Origin: an uncultured Bacillota bacterium
GTDB taxonomy: Bacteria > Bacillota > Clostridia > Lachnospirales > Lachnospiraceae
NCBI GenBank assembly: GCA_905200905.1
Contig: CAJKMA010000033.1
Location: 1-25,480, forward strand
DNA length: 25,480 nucleotides
Direction of reading: 5' to 3'
The notes under the pieces were generated by a model. That model searched no databases and was not told where the DNA came from. It saw only the letters and a program-made list of their open reading frames with translations. The translations under genes were made by a program, and so were the position numbers. This document shows positions 6,925-14,168 of the stretch, piece by piece (position 1 is the first letter of the stretch; each line of letters opens with the position of its first letter).

Positions 6925-6965
6925 CTCCTAAGCGCTAGTTGTGGGTTCGATTCCCGCAGGGAACG
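6925..6965 (+). repeat. Attachment-site remnant: 3' half of tRNA-Arg(CCU)
   Basis: The segment folds as the 3' half of a tRNA. It has the anticodon loop CTCCTAA (anticodon CCT, 6927-6929), the 3' anticodon-stem arm GCGCT, and a 4-base variable loop. The T stem is GTGGG/CCCGC around the T loop TTCGATT (6946-6952), followed by acceptor strand AGGGAAC and discriminator G at 6965. The bases upstream (GCCATA) cannot pair with GCGCT, whereas AGCGC would. No matching 5' acceptor strand GTTCCCT is present. This is what an integration event in a tRNA gene leaves at the distal junction; the intact tRNA should stand at the other ICE end, left of the window. CCA is not encoded. Confidence 0.75.
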
Positions 6966-7023
6966 GTAAAAAATAGAGCGGGAATCCAGCTATTTCAAAA
7001 ACTGTCTCCCACTCCATCTTAAT

Positions 7024-7905
7024 CTAATACTCAAACTCTACATATCCTTGGAGCCACACAATTCCTTTGAACCGCCTTCCTACCAAAGGAACACCCAGCA
7101 AGTCATTTTCATTAATACAGATATCCATTTCCAAGCCATTACAACAAATCCGCAGCTCATAAATTTTATCGCCTGTATCTGTATTGCAAACCTTGGTCAC
7201 TTCTAAAATCTGTCCCATAATATTATACAAATCACATTCCATTCCATATGGAATAAAATAAGTATCTACAATACTATAGATATCCTCATTTTGTACTCTC
7301 TGGGAAATCATGGAATATGTATCCATATCTTCTATGGTAAGGCTTTCCATGGCTTCTTCGTCTCCGTTTTTTGCAGCTGCTATTAAGCGGCCCCTGTCAG
7401 CCGCATCCCGCTTAGACTGCTGTTCTTCTTCCTCCAAAGTCATAACAGGAAGCAAAATCGTACCTTTTTTTGCTAATCCTGATAGCGTAACATTATATAC
7501 GCTATCTGAAATATGACCTCTACTCCGATGTGTCAGATATTCGCCTGCATTTTGCAGATAAAAAATCACAGTCACTCCAATGCGGAGGTCATCACAAGCC
7601 CCCGCAAAGGATTCTTTTCCTGCATGTTTTTCTATAGTCACTTCTTCCTGCATGGTGATTCCAGTGCCTCTGAAATACGGAAAATAATATTCCATTTCAA
7701 ACTGGTTCTTTTCATTATATTCTCCACAAACAGTAATTCCAAAATCACATCCATACATCTTGGAAAGTTCTGTGAATAAATGACCGTTTCTGTCTTCTAC
7801 CACAATTTTTTCATCATATGTCTGAATCACGTCATTCAAAACTGCGTCTAGCTGTTTTTTATCTTCTATCTCTGAAAATCCAATTGATTTTAAATAACTG
7901 TGCAA
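7024..7905 (-). CDS. DUF3881 family protein
   Basis: This 293-residue protein is recognised as DUF3881, a family of unknown function that I associate with Lachnospiraceae, often next to serS. It has no signal peptide or membrane segments, is acidic, and shows a Glu/Asp/Lys-rich helical stretch near 155-185 between two conserved beta-rich parts. Translation starts at TTG (7905), supported by GGAGGTG seven bases upstream; no ATG gives a full-length frame. It starts 15 bases after the serS stop, so it is probably the last gene of the parA-parB-DUF4446-serS transcript. From its stop to the tRNA remnant (6966-7023) there is only a weak AAATAG/CTATTT hairpin (about 6970-6994), perhaps a terminator. 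Confidence 0.8.
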   Translation of the reverse strand: MHSYLKSIGFSEIEDKKQLDAVLNDVIQTYDEKIVVEDRNGHLFTELSKMYGCDFGITVCGEYNEKNQFEMEYYFPYFRGTGITMQEEVTIEKHAGKESFAGACDDLRIGVTVIFYLQNAGEYLTHRSRGHISDSVYNVTLSGLAKKGTILLPVMTLEEEEQQSKRDAADRGRLIAAAKNGDEEAMESLTIEDMDTYSMISQRVQNEDIYSIVDTYFIPYGMECDLYNIMGQILEVTKVCNTDTGDKIYELRICCNGLEMDICINENDLLGVPLVGRRFKGIVWLQGYVEFEY

Positions 7906-7919
7906 TGATGCACCTCCAT

Positions 7920-9206
7920 CTATTTGCTTGGAATAATTGCTTCCATACCGCCCATATATGGTCTTAATGCCTCTGGAATTTTAACAGAACCATCTACCTG
8001 TAAATTATTTTCCAAAAATGCGATCAACATTCTCGGCGGAGCAACTACCGTATTATTCAATGTATGTGCCAGATATTTTCCATCTGGGCCACTGACACGG
8101 ATACCCAATCTTCTAGCCTGTGCATCCCCAAGGTTTGAACAGCTTCCCACCTCGAAATATTTTTTCTGTCTTGGAGACCATGCTTCTACATCCACAGATT
8201 TCACCTTTAAGTCTGCCAGATCTCCTGAACAACATTCTAATGTTCTTACCGGAATATCCAGAGAGCGGAACAAATCTACTGTGTTCTGCCATAACTTATC
8301 AAACCACATAGGACTATCCTCTGGCTTACACACAACAATCATTTCCTGTTTTTCAAATTGATGGATTCGGTATACACCTCTTTCCTCAATACCGTGAGCA
8401 CCTTTTTCCTTACGGAAGCATGGAGAATAGCTGGTTAAAGTTTTTGGAAGTTCTTCCTCTGGTGTAATGGTATCAATAAATTTACCAATCATGGAATGTT
8501 CGCTGGTTCCAATGAGATACAAATCCTCTCCTTCAATTTTATACATCATTGCATCCATCTCAGCAAAGCTCATAACACCTGTTACCACCTTGCTGCGAAT
8601 CATAAAAGGCGGAATACAATACGTAAATCCACGGTTAATCATAAAATCTCTTGCATAAGAGATAACCGCCGAATGGATTCTTGCAATATCTCCCATAAGA
8701 TAATAAAAACCATTTCCTGCCACTTCTCCAGCGCTAGCAAGGTCAATACCATCAAAACGTTCCATAATGTCTGTGTGATACGGAATTTCAAATTCAGGAA
8801 CGACTGGCTCTCCATATTTCTGCACTTCCACATTTTCGCTGTCATCTTTTCCAATAGGAACAGATGGGTCAATGATATTTGGAATTGTCATCATAATCGT
8901 TTTGATTTTTTCTTCTACTTCTTTTTCTTCTGCTGACAATCTTTCTACTGTTTCTGCATTGGCAGTAACTTTTTTCTTTGCCTCTTCTGCCTCCTCTTTT
9001 TTACCTTGTTTCATGAGACCGCCAATCATTTTGGAAATCTTATTTCTCTCTGCTCTTAAAGCTTCTACTTCTTGCTTGATTTCCCTATTTCTCTTATCCA
9101 ATTCGATCACTTCATCTACCAAAGGCAGTTTGCTGTCCTGAAATTTATTTCTAATATTCTGTTTCACCACTTCTGGGTTTTCTCTTAAAAATCTGATATC
9201 TAACAT
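7920..9206 (-). CDS. serS: Seryl-tRNA synthetase
   Basis: This enzyme charges tRNA-Ser with serine using ATP in the cytoplasm. At 428 residues it has the full family length. Residues about 28-105 form the charged antiparallel coiled-coil arm that grips the long variable arm of tRNA-Ser. The catalytic core shows class II motif 2 (FRKEKGAHGIEERGVYRIHQ, mid-protein), the family string GSCSNLGDAQARR, and motif 3 near the C-terminus (NNTVVAPPRMLIAFLENN). GAAGGAG precedes the ATG. Only 21 bases separate it from the DUF4446 gene, which leaves no room for a T-box leader, so regulation is probably shared with the upstream genes. Confidence 0.97.
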   Translation of the reverse strand: MLDIRFLRENPEVVKQNIRNKFQDSKLPLVDEVIELDKRNREIKQEVEALRAERNKISKMIGGLMKQGKKEEAEEAKKKVTANAETVERLSAEEKEVEEKIKTIMMTIPNIIDPSVPIGKDDSENVEVQKYGEPVVPEFEIPYHTDIMERFDGIDLASAGEVAGNGFYYLMGDIARIHSAVISYARDFMINRGFTYCIPPFMIRSKVVTGVMSFAEMDAMMYKIEGEDLYLIGTSEHSMIGKFIDTITPEEELPKTLTSYSPCFRKEKGAHGIEERGVYRIHQFEKQEMIVVCKPEDSPMWFDKLWQNTVDLFRSLDIPVRTLECCSGDLADLKVKSVDVEAWSPRQKKYFEVGSCSNLGDAQARRLGIRVSGPDGKYLAHTLNNTVVAPPRMLIAFLENNLQVDGSVKIPEALRPYMGGMEAIIPSK

Positions 9207-9227
9207 ATTCGTTCTCCTTCTTTATTT

Positions 9228-9770
9228 TTAAATATTTTCTTGACTAAATATATCGAATTCACTTTCCTCAATCCCAAAATTCACCGCTCTTTTTAAAGCT
9301 TCAATTTCTTCTCCGCTGAGCATTACATAGGATTCCCCATTTACAATTTCCTTGACATAAAGAAAACAATTTTCACGACTGTGAATAGCATTGAGCAAAA
9401 ATCCTGTATTTTTTGAGTCTAACATTGCTAACACAAAACTTAATTTGCCTCCCATATCTTCAAAGGCATCGTATTTCACAATGCTATATTTATTCAAGGA
9501 AAGTTTCTGCATTTTTTCTAGTTTTTGAATATTTTCTGCATTAAGCTCTGAATTCACTGCCAATTTTTCAATCAAATCAAATTTTCTTTTAAACAGTTTC
9601 TCCAGTGATTGCCCGTCCTTTCCTTTCATAAAAAGAGCATATTTTCGATTCAGTCTATTAAGTCCTAAGGATAAATTAAACACACACACTAATAGTATAA
9701 CCACAACTACCAAAAGCATAAGCAATAATATACCAGAGTAGGACTGAAGACTCTGTATAAATTTATTCAT
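9228..9770 (-). CDS. DUF4446 family membrane-anchored protein
   Basis: This 180-residue protein has one strong transmembrane segment (about residues 13-37), then a basic coiled-coil-like stretch, then a small soluble domain (about 85-170). The domain includes the family string YDAFEDMGGKLSFVLAMLD and then SREN...YVKEI...SGEE. These match DUF4446, a family commonly found next to parB or serS in Clostridia, with no established function. It starts 16 bases after parB, with AAGGAG a little far (12 bases) from the ATG. A role linked to chromosome organisation is only suggested by the neighbourhood. Confidence 0.8.
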   Translation of the reverse strand: MNKFIQSLQSYSGILLLMLLVVVVILLVCVFNLSLGLNRLNRKYALFMKGKDGQSLEKLFKRKFDLIEKLAVNSELNAENIQKLEKMQKLSLNKYSIVKYDAFEDMGGKLSFVLAMLDSKNTGFLLNAIHSRENCFLYVKEIVNGESYVMLSGEEIEALKRAVNFGIEESEFDIFSQENI

Positions 9771-9786
9771 AAGTACATCTGGCTCC

Positions 9787-10713
9787 TTATCTTACACTTT
9801 CCAATAATTCTACAATACGTTCTAATTCATCCTGTGAATAATATTCAATCTCTATTCTTCCTTTATCTTTATTTTTTCTCCGAATAGCCACTTTCGATCC
9901 AACAATTCCTTTGATTTTTTCTTCTAATTGCTGATATATCAATTCTAAGGCTGAATCTTCTTTTTTTTCTTGTTTTTTCTCAGTTGGATTCAAAATATCC
10001 TTTACTAATTTCTCGGTTTCTCGGACACTAAGCTTTTCATCAAAAACTTTCATTGCAGCCCCATATTGCATCTCTTTGTCCTCAATAGAAAGCAAAGCTC
10101 TTGCATGTCCTGTTGAAATCATCTCGTCAATAAGCATCTGCTGTACCCTTTCATCCAGCTTTAAAAGCCGCATGGAATTAGTAACTGCAGTACGACTTTT
10201 TGATACTCTCTCTGCAATGGTATCCTGTTTTAAATGGAACTCCTCCATAAGACGTTTAAATGCCGCTGCTTCTTCTATAGGATTAAGGTTTTCCCTCTGT
10301 ATGTTCTCAATAAGAGAAATTTCTACAGCTTCTTGTTCCGAAAAGTCTTTGATAATAACCGGAACTTCTTTTAATCCTGCCAATTTAGAGGCACGCCAAC
10401 GTCTTTCCCCTGCAATGATTTCAAAATAATCATCCTTTTTCTGCACTAACAAAGGTTGAAGTACACCAAACTGTTTAATAGATTCTGATAATTCCACTAA
10501 CCCATCTTCATCAAACTGTTTTCTCGGCTGTTTTCTATTCGGCTCTATTTGCGACATTTTTACAATTAAAACGGTTTCTTCTTTCTTCTCTTCTATGGAT
10601 TTCTTGCTCTCTTTGTTTTGAGCTGTTTTTTTTGTGGTTGGCCTGGATTTCATAGCAGTCTCACTTATCATCGCATCCAGTCCTCGACCTAATCCTCCTT
10701 TTCTTGGCGTCAT
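9787..10713 (-). CDS. parB: Chromosome-partitioning protein ParB (Spo0J)
   Basis: ParB is a CTP-dependent DNA clamp that loads at parS, spreads along DNA and recruits SMC near the origin. The 308-residue protein begins with the typical GLGRGLDAMI, which interacts with ParA. It then has a variable basic linker to about 48, the CTP-binding N-domain with GERRWRA at 102-108 and the ENIQRENLNPIEEA box around 136-149, a helix-turn-helix at about 163-182, and a C-terminal dimerisation domain. The ATG overlaps the end of parA by 4 bases, and GGGAGGATGAGGA supplies the ribosome site. Three perfect parS sites lie within 2 kb, so the whole ParABS module is local. Confidence 0.97.
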   Translation of the reverse strand: MTPRKGGLGRGLDAMISETAMKSRPTTKKTAQNKESKKSIEEKKEETVLIVKMSQIEPNRKQPRKQFDEDGLVELSESIKQFGVLQPLLVQKKDDYFEIIAGERRWRASKLAGLKEVPVIIKDFSEQEAVEISLIENIQRENLNPIEEAAAFKRLMEEFHLKQDTIAERVSKSRTAVTNSMRLLKLDERVQQMLIDEMISTGHARALLSIEDKEMQYGAAMKVFDEKLSVRETEKLVKDILNPTEKKQEKKEDSALELIYQQLEEKIKGIVGSKVAIRRKNKDKGRIEIEYYSQDELERIVELLESVR

Positions 10714-11480
10714 TCCTCATCCTCCCTACTTAAAACTTCTTCAGCTAAAAGTCGGTAGCTTTCTGCACCTACCGACTTGGTATCATAAATATTAATCGGC
10801 ATACCATAACTCGGTGCTTCAGCTAAGCGCACATTTCTCGGAATAATGGTTTTATAGATGGATTGATTCAGATTACTTTTTACATTCTCCACAACCTGCA
10901 ATGATAAATTTGTTCTGGCATCATACATGGTAAATACAACACCTTCCATTACCAATTCTGGATTTAATCTTTCTTGTACAAGTTCAATGGTATGAATAAG
11001 CTGAGTAAGTCCTTCCAAAGCATAGTATTCACACTGAATCGGAACCAAAATTGAATTTGCTGTAGTCATAGCATTAATCGTTAAAATATTCAAAGAAGGC
11101 GGACAATCCATAATAATAAAATCATAATTATCTTTCACTGTGTCAATCTGATTTTTTAATAAATACTCTCTGCCTTCAACGCCTACTAATTCAATCTCCG
11201 CACCTGCTAAATTCACATTGGATGGAATCAAAGAAAGATTTTCGTATACATTTTCTATAATACAATCCTTCAATTCACACTCTCCAACCAATAATTCATA
11301 TAGCGTTTGCTCTGTGTGATCTTTGTCCACACCAACGCCACTAGTGGTATTTCCCTGCGGGTCAATATCAATCAACAAAACTTTTTGATTTAGTTCTGCT
11401 AAACACGCTGACAAATTAATAGCCGTTGTGGATTTTCCCACTCCGCCTTTTTGATTTGCAATTGCAATAATTCTTCCCAC
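10710..11480 (-). CDS. parA: Chromosome-partitioning ATPase ParA (Soj)
   Basis: This is a ParA/MinD-type ATPase of 256 residues that binds DNA non-specifically as an ATP dimer and works with ParB to separate origins. The deviant Walker A is KGGVGKST at 11-18; the second lysine-bearing signature, DIDPQGN, is near 38-44, and the MDCPP Walker B-like motif is near 124-128. The length and the absence of an N-terminal HTH extension mark it as the chromosomal (Soj) type rather than a plasmid type. The start codon is GTG, preceded by AAGGGGA. It is the first gene of its operon, reading away from the parS-rich gap. Confidence 0.97.
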   Translation of the reverse strand: MGRIIAIANQKGGVGKSTTAINLSACLAELNQKVLLIDIDPQGNTTSGVGVDKDHTEQTLYELLVGECELKDCIIENVYENLSLIPSNVNLAGAEIELVGVEGREYLLKNQIDTVKDNYDFIIMDCPPSLNILTINAMTTANSILVPIQCEYYALEGLTQLIHTIELVQERLNPELVMEGVVFTMYDARTNLSLQVVENVKSNLNQSIYKTIIPRNVRLAEAPSYGMPINIYDTKSVGAESYRLLAEEVLSREDEE

Positions 11481-11530
11481 GTAAATTTCCCCTTATATTT
11501 TTCACTTCTTCTATATTTGGTACAAAACCA

Positions 11531-11559
11531 ATTATAGCACCTTTCCAAATCTATTTCTA
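11531..11559 (-). promoter_or_regulatory. Candidate promoter of the parA operon
   Basis: On the minus strand TAGAAA, 17 bases, then TATAAT, about 50 bases before the parA start. The -10 box is perfect and the -35 is weak. The first parS lies only a few bases upstream of the -35, so ParB bound there could influence transcription. That effect is inference. Confidence 0.45.
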
Positions 11560-11565
11560 TAGCAA

Positions 11566-11581
11566 TGTTTCACGTGAAACA
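11566..11581. promoter_or_regulatory. parS site 1
   Basis: An exact match to the 16-bp palindromic consensus TGTTTCACGTGAAACA, the loading site for ParB. It sits just upstream of the parA promoter. Confidence 0.97.
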
Positions 11582-11613
11582 TTATTTTATGTTTTTTATA
11601 AGTACATGAATTA

Positions 11614-11629
11614 TGTTTCACGTGAAACA
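11614..11629. promoter_or_regulatory. parS site 2
   Basis: A second exact copy of TGTTTCACGTGAAACA, 48 bases from the first, in the gap between parA and the divergent hydrolase gene. Confidence 0.97.
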
Positions 11630-11653
11630 TTTATAACCGTTTTTAATCTTTTC

Positions 11654-11682
11654 TTGTATAATTTTCTTGTTTGCATTATAAT
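11654..11682 (+). promoter_or_regulatory. Promoter of the alpha/beta hydrolase gene
   Basis: TTGTAT (11654-11659), 17 bases, then TATAAT (11677-11682), 48 bases upstream of the ATG. It is well spaced with a perfect -10. It lies 24 bases to the right of the second parS. Confidence 0.7.
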
Positions 11683-11730
11683 AATAGTATCTTTATAACT
11701 ATTCTGACATTATAGGAGGTAAGCCGTTAT

Positions 11731-12684
11731 ATGAAAAAAAGCAAGCATAAGTTGTTGACTGCAGGCATTCTTTTGTCCTTGGCAACTGGTATTATCTATG
11801 TAATTAATCGAATTATTTTTGCCACTGCTGTTTTAAAAAACCTGCTAAAATCTTCTGCTGATAATTATTATGAATGGCGTTTTGGTAAAATCTATTATAG
11901 AAAAAAGGGACATGGAACACCTCTCCTTTTAATTCACGATTTAACTGTTTATAGTTCTGCCTATGAATGGAATAAAGTGATTGATGAACTTGCAAAAACT
12001 TATACTGTTTATGCCATTGATTTATTAGGATGCGGACGTTCTGAAAAGCCAAGAATCACTTACACAAATTATTTGTATGTTCAGTTAATTACAGACTTTA
12101 TCAAAAATGTTATTGGCAAAAAAACTGATATTGTAGCAAGTGGATATTCTGGTTCTTTCAGCGTTCTTGCTGGATATAGTGACCCTGATTATATAAATAA
12201 GCTAATTCTTATTAATCCTCCATCCTTATCAAGTTTAGGTCGGGTTCCCAGCAAGCGCAGTAAATTACACAAATTCATTTTAGAATTACCTGTTTTTGGA
12301 ACTTTAATTTATAATATTCGTACCTGTCAAAGCAATATACAACTTTTATTTACTGAAAAGTATTTATATAATCCATTTTCAGTAACCCCAGAAATGGTTG
12401 ATACTTATTATGAAGCTGCCCACAAAAGCTTTAGCAGTTCAAAATTCTTACTTTCCAGTCTGGTTAGTGGATACACCAACAATAGTATTAACCATGCACT
12501 CAGCGAAATCAATCAGAGTATTACTGTTCTTTCTTGTGAAGGAGAAAAGGATTCTGATAAAATTGCAGAATCTTACATGACATGCAATCCAGCAATTGAA
12601 TCTTGCATTTTAAAACATGCAAAACATTTGCCACAACTAGAAACTCCAGAAAAACTAGTTGAAATTTTAAATATTTACCTTTAA
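11731..12684 (+). CDS. Membrane-anchored alpha/beta hydrolase fold protein, atypical nucleophile elbow
   Basis: This 317-residue protein has an uncleaved-looking N-terminal hydrophobic anchor (about residues 8-34) followed by an alpha/beta hydrolase domain. Recognisable landmarks are LLLIHD at 65-70 (normally HG), AIDLLGCGRSEKP at 95-107, the elbow GYSGS with Ser140 (normally GxSxG), Asp274 in GEKD, and His299 in HLPQLETPE. A Ser-Asp-His triad is therefore present, but two glycines of the standard motifs are replaced, so activity may be altered or lost. The substrate is unknown. The gene is the only plus-strand coding region here. It has its own promoter, an AGGAGG ribosome site, and a strong terminator, and lies between parS sites. 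Confidence 0.8.
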   Translation: MKKSKHKLLTAGILLSLATGIIYVINRIIFATAVLKNLLKSSADNYYEWRFGKIYYRKKGHGTPLLLIHDLTVYSSAYEWNKVIDELAKTYTVYAIDLLGCGRSEKPRITYTNYLYVQLITDFIKNVIGKKTDIVASGYSGSFSVLAGYSDPDYINKLILINPPSLSSLGRVPSKRSKLHKFILELPVFGTLIYNIRTCQSNIQLLFTEKYLYNPFSVTPEMVDTYYEAAHKSFSSSKFLLSSLVSGYTNNSINHALSEINQSITVLSCEGEKDSDKIAESYMTCNPAIESCILKHAKHLPQLETPEKLVEILNIYL

Positions 12685-12743
12685 AAAAAGGATAACCATG
12701 AATCATCTCAGATTTTTCCTGTATGCTTCATGGTTATCTTTTT
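12685..12743. terminator. Strong bidirectional terminator
   Basis: The arms GATAACCATGAA (12691-12702) and TTCATGGTTATC (12727-12738) form a perfect 12-bp stem. A T run follows on the plus strand and an A run precedes it, so it can end both the hydrolase transcript and the convergent DUF4340 operon. The loop is unusually long at 24 bases. Confidence 0.85.
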
Positions 12744-12745
12744 AA

Positions 12746-12761
12746 TGTTTCACGTGAAACA
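12746..12761. promoter_or_regulatory. parS site 3
   Basis: A third exact TGTTTCACGTGAAACA, placed between the terminator and the stop of the convergent DUF4340 gene. Confidence 0.97.
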
Positions 12762-12763
12762 TC

Positions 12764-14167
12764 TTATTTCTTCCATTCTGCAATCACGCTATCAAATGAT
12801 TCCAGCATTTCTCTTACTTTCATTTTATTTACTAACATTTTGTTTCCTTTAGAATCAACTACTAAATAGAAATTCGTATCATACGAATAATAATCTACCG
12901 TTACTTTCATTCCTCCTTCTTTTTCAAAAATAATTGTCATTTTGGAAGCATTGTTCGTTTCTGCCTCATTGCTTCTACTTTGCAATTCCATACTGGTCAC
13001 TTTTGAGAAAAATTCTGAAAATACTGTTTTATCAACTTCCTTATCATTTAAGTAATATTTATGCTCTGATTCTTCCTCCGTTTTTGTTGCTACGTATGTT
13101 TCATTATTTCTTACAAAAGTTACCTTGTCTAAATCTGCAAACGAATAATCTGCAACTAAAGAGCCCACCAAATCTTCTTCGCTGATTGTCATGATATTTT
13201 CAGCCATAGACGCTGATATTGTATAAATATACTTTCCATCTTTTAGCATGGCATAATAATCACCATTCTCATCTTGTTTTCCAATATAAAACACACCACT
13301 CTTAGTTGCTTTGGTCTCTTCTGATGACTCTTCATCTATAGTTTCTGTTACTTCATATTCAACACTCACGCTAATCGGAGAATCTAAACCATAAGCAGAC
13401 AAGTTATTTTTATCATAAGAAACAAATTCTTGCCATGTTATTCCGCTATAGTTTCCCATAAGGCTGCTGACTTTTCCACTATCTACTGCAACAGAACTCA
13501 TATTCTTTTCATTCTGAATCTCCTCATATGTCCATCCTGTTTCTGATGTTTCATCTTTTTTGATTCTTGTGACAGAACCATCCTTATCTATTTCCACTTT
13601 TTGAATAGCTGCAGATGAAAGAGTCGGAATTTCTTCTTTTTCTGCTAAATCCTTAATCTCAACAGAGAACTTCTGTTTTAGGGTTGAATCCACCAAGTAA
13701 ACCGACTTTTCTCCATCTTTCTTTATATAGCAGCCATCTACAGCCTCATTATCATCACCAAACTCCAGCAAAACGGACTTTCCATTTTTATCTTGAATAG
13801 TAATCTTTATCTCCGGATTATCCAAACCATATTCTGCTAAAGCTTCTGGTTTTTCAATTTCCCTGGAAGATTCAATAGAAGTCACATTTGATACAAACTC
13901 CAATACAGAAGATTCACTAAGAGGAAACTCCTCATCCTCTGCATAACTCCACGTATCATTTTCATGTAAAAAAGTATAACTATTTCCGTTATATTCTAGC
14001 TTTATCTGGGCAATCTCTGCTGCATCCGTCTGAAAAACCGTTTTAGTAGCTGTATCTGTCTCTGTTTCCTCTTCACTCAAATTAAGTGATTTCAGCACAA
14101 AATACAGTGCAGAAAAAAGCACGAGAACCATCAGCCCAATGATGAACCCTTTTTTCCTTTTTTCCAT
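12764..14167 (-). CDS. DUF4340 domain protein of a Gld-type ABC exporter operon
   Basis: This 467-residue protein has a basic start, one transmembrane helix (about residues 8-27) and a long acidic extracytoplasmic region. That region contains repeated DUF4340-type beta modules, with phrases such as YGLDNPEIKITIQDKNG and YGLDSPISVSVEYEV marking two of them. DUF4340 proteins are regularly encoded next to GldF/GldG-like ABC subunits, as here: the ATG is one base past the GldG stop, with GAGGAG in front. It is probably a surface-exposed accessory or substrate-facing part of the transporter; the substrate is unknown. It is the last gene of the operon. Confidence 0.85.
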   Translation of the reverse strand: MEKRKKGFIIGLMVLVLFSALYFVLKSLNLSEEETETDTATKTVFQTDAAEIAQIKLEYNGNSYTFLHENDTWSYAEDEEFPLSESSVLEFVSNVTSIESSREIEKPEALAEYGLDNPEIKITIQDKNGKSVLLEFGDDNEAVDGCYIKKDGEKSVYLVDSTLKQKFSVEIKDLAEKEEIPTLSSAAIQKVEIDKDGSVTRIKKDETSETGWTYEEIQNEKNMSSVAVDSGKVSSLMGNYSGITWQEFVSYDKNNLSAYGLDSPISVSVEYEVTETIDEESSEETKATKSGVFYIGKQDENGDYYAMLKDGKYIYTISASMAENIMTISEEDLVGSLVADYSFADLDKVTFVRNNETYVATKTEEESEHKYYLNDKEVDKTVFSEFFSKVTSMELQSRSNEAETNNASKMTIIFEKEGGMKVTVDYYSYDTNFYLVVDSKGNKMLVNKMKVREMLESFDSVIAEWKK

Positions 14168-14168
14168 A

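Larger units (their letters stand above)
1..6965. mobile_element. Right end of an integrated conjugative element (Tn1549-like), in a tRNA-Arg gene
   Basis: This span holds conjugation and maintenance genes (VirD4-like protein, PcfB, DUF6017 protein, an excisionase-like HTH) of the kind found together in Tn1549-like elements of gut Firmicutes. It ends at a tRNA 3'-half remnant (6925-6965), after which ordinary chromosomal genes begin. The conjugation genes are visibly richer in G and C than the host genes to the right. The left part of the element, including any integrase, relaxase and VirB4, lies outside the window. The right border is well supported by the tRNA remnant. The left limit here is only the window edge. 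The ICE assignment is from gene content that I recognise; no search was run. Confidence 0.8.

Noticed and set aside
6925..6965. A functional tRNA gene
   Set aside because: No D arm, 5' anticodon stem or 5' acceptor strand can be found upstream; only the 3' half exists.
9207..9227. T-box leader for serS
   Set aside because: Only 21 bases separate serS from the preceding gene, far too short for a T-box.
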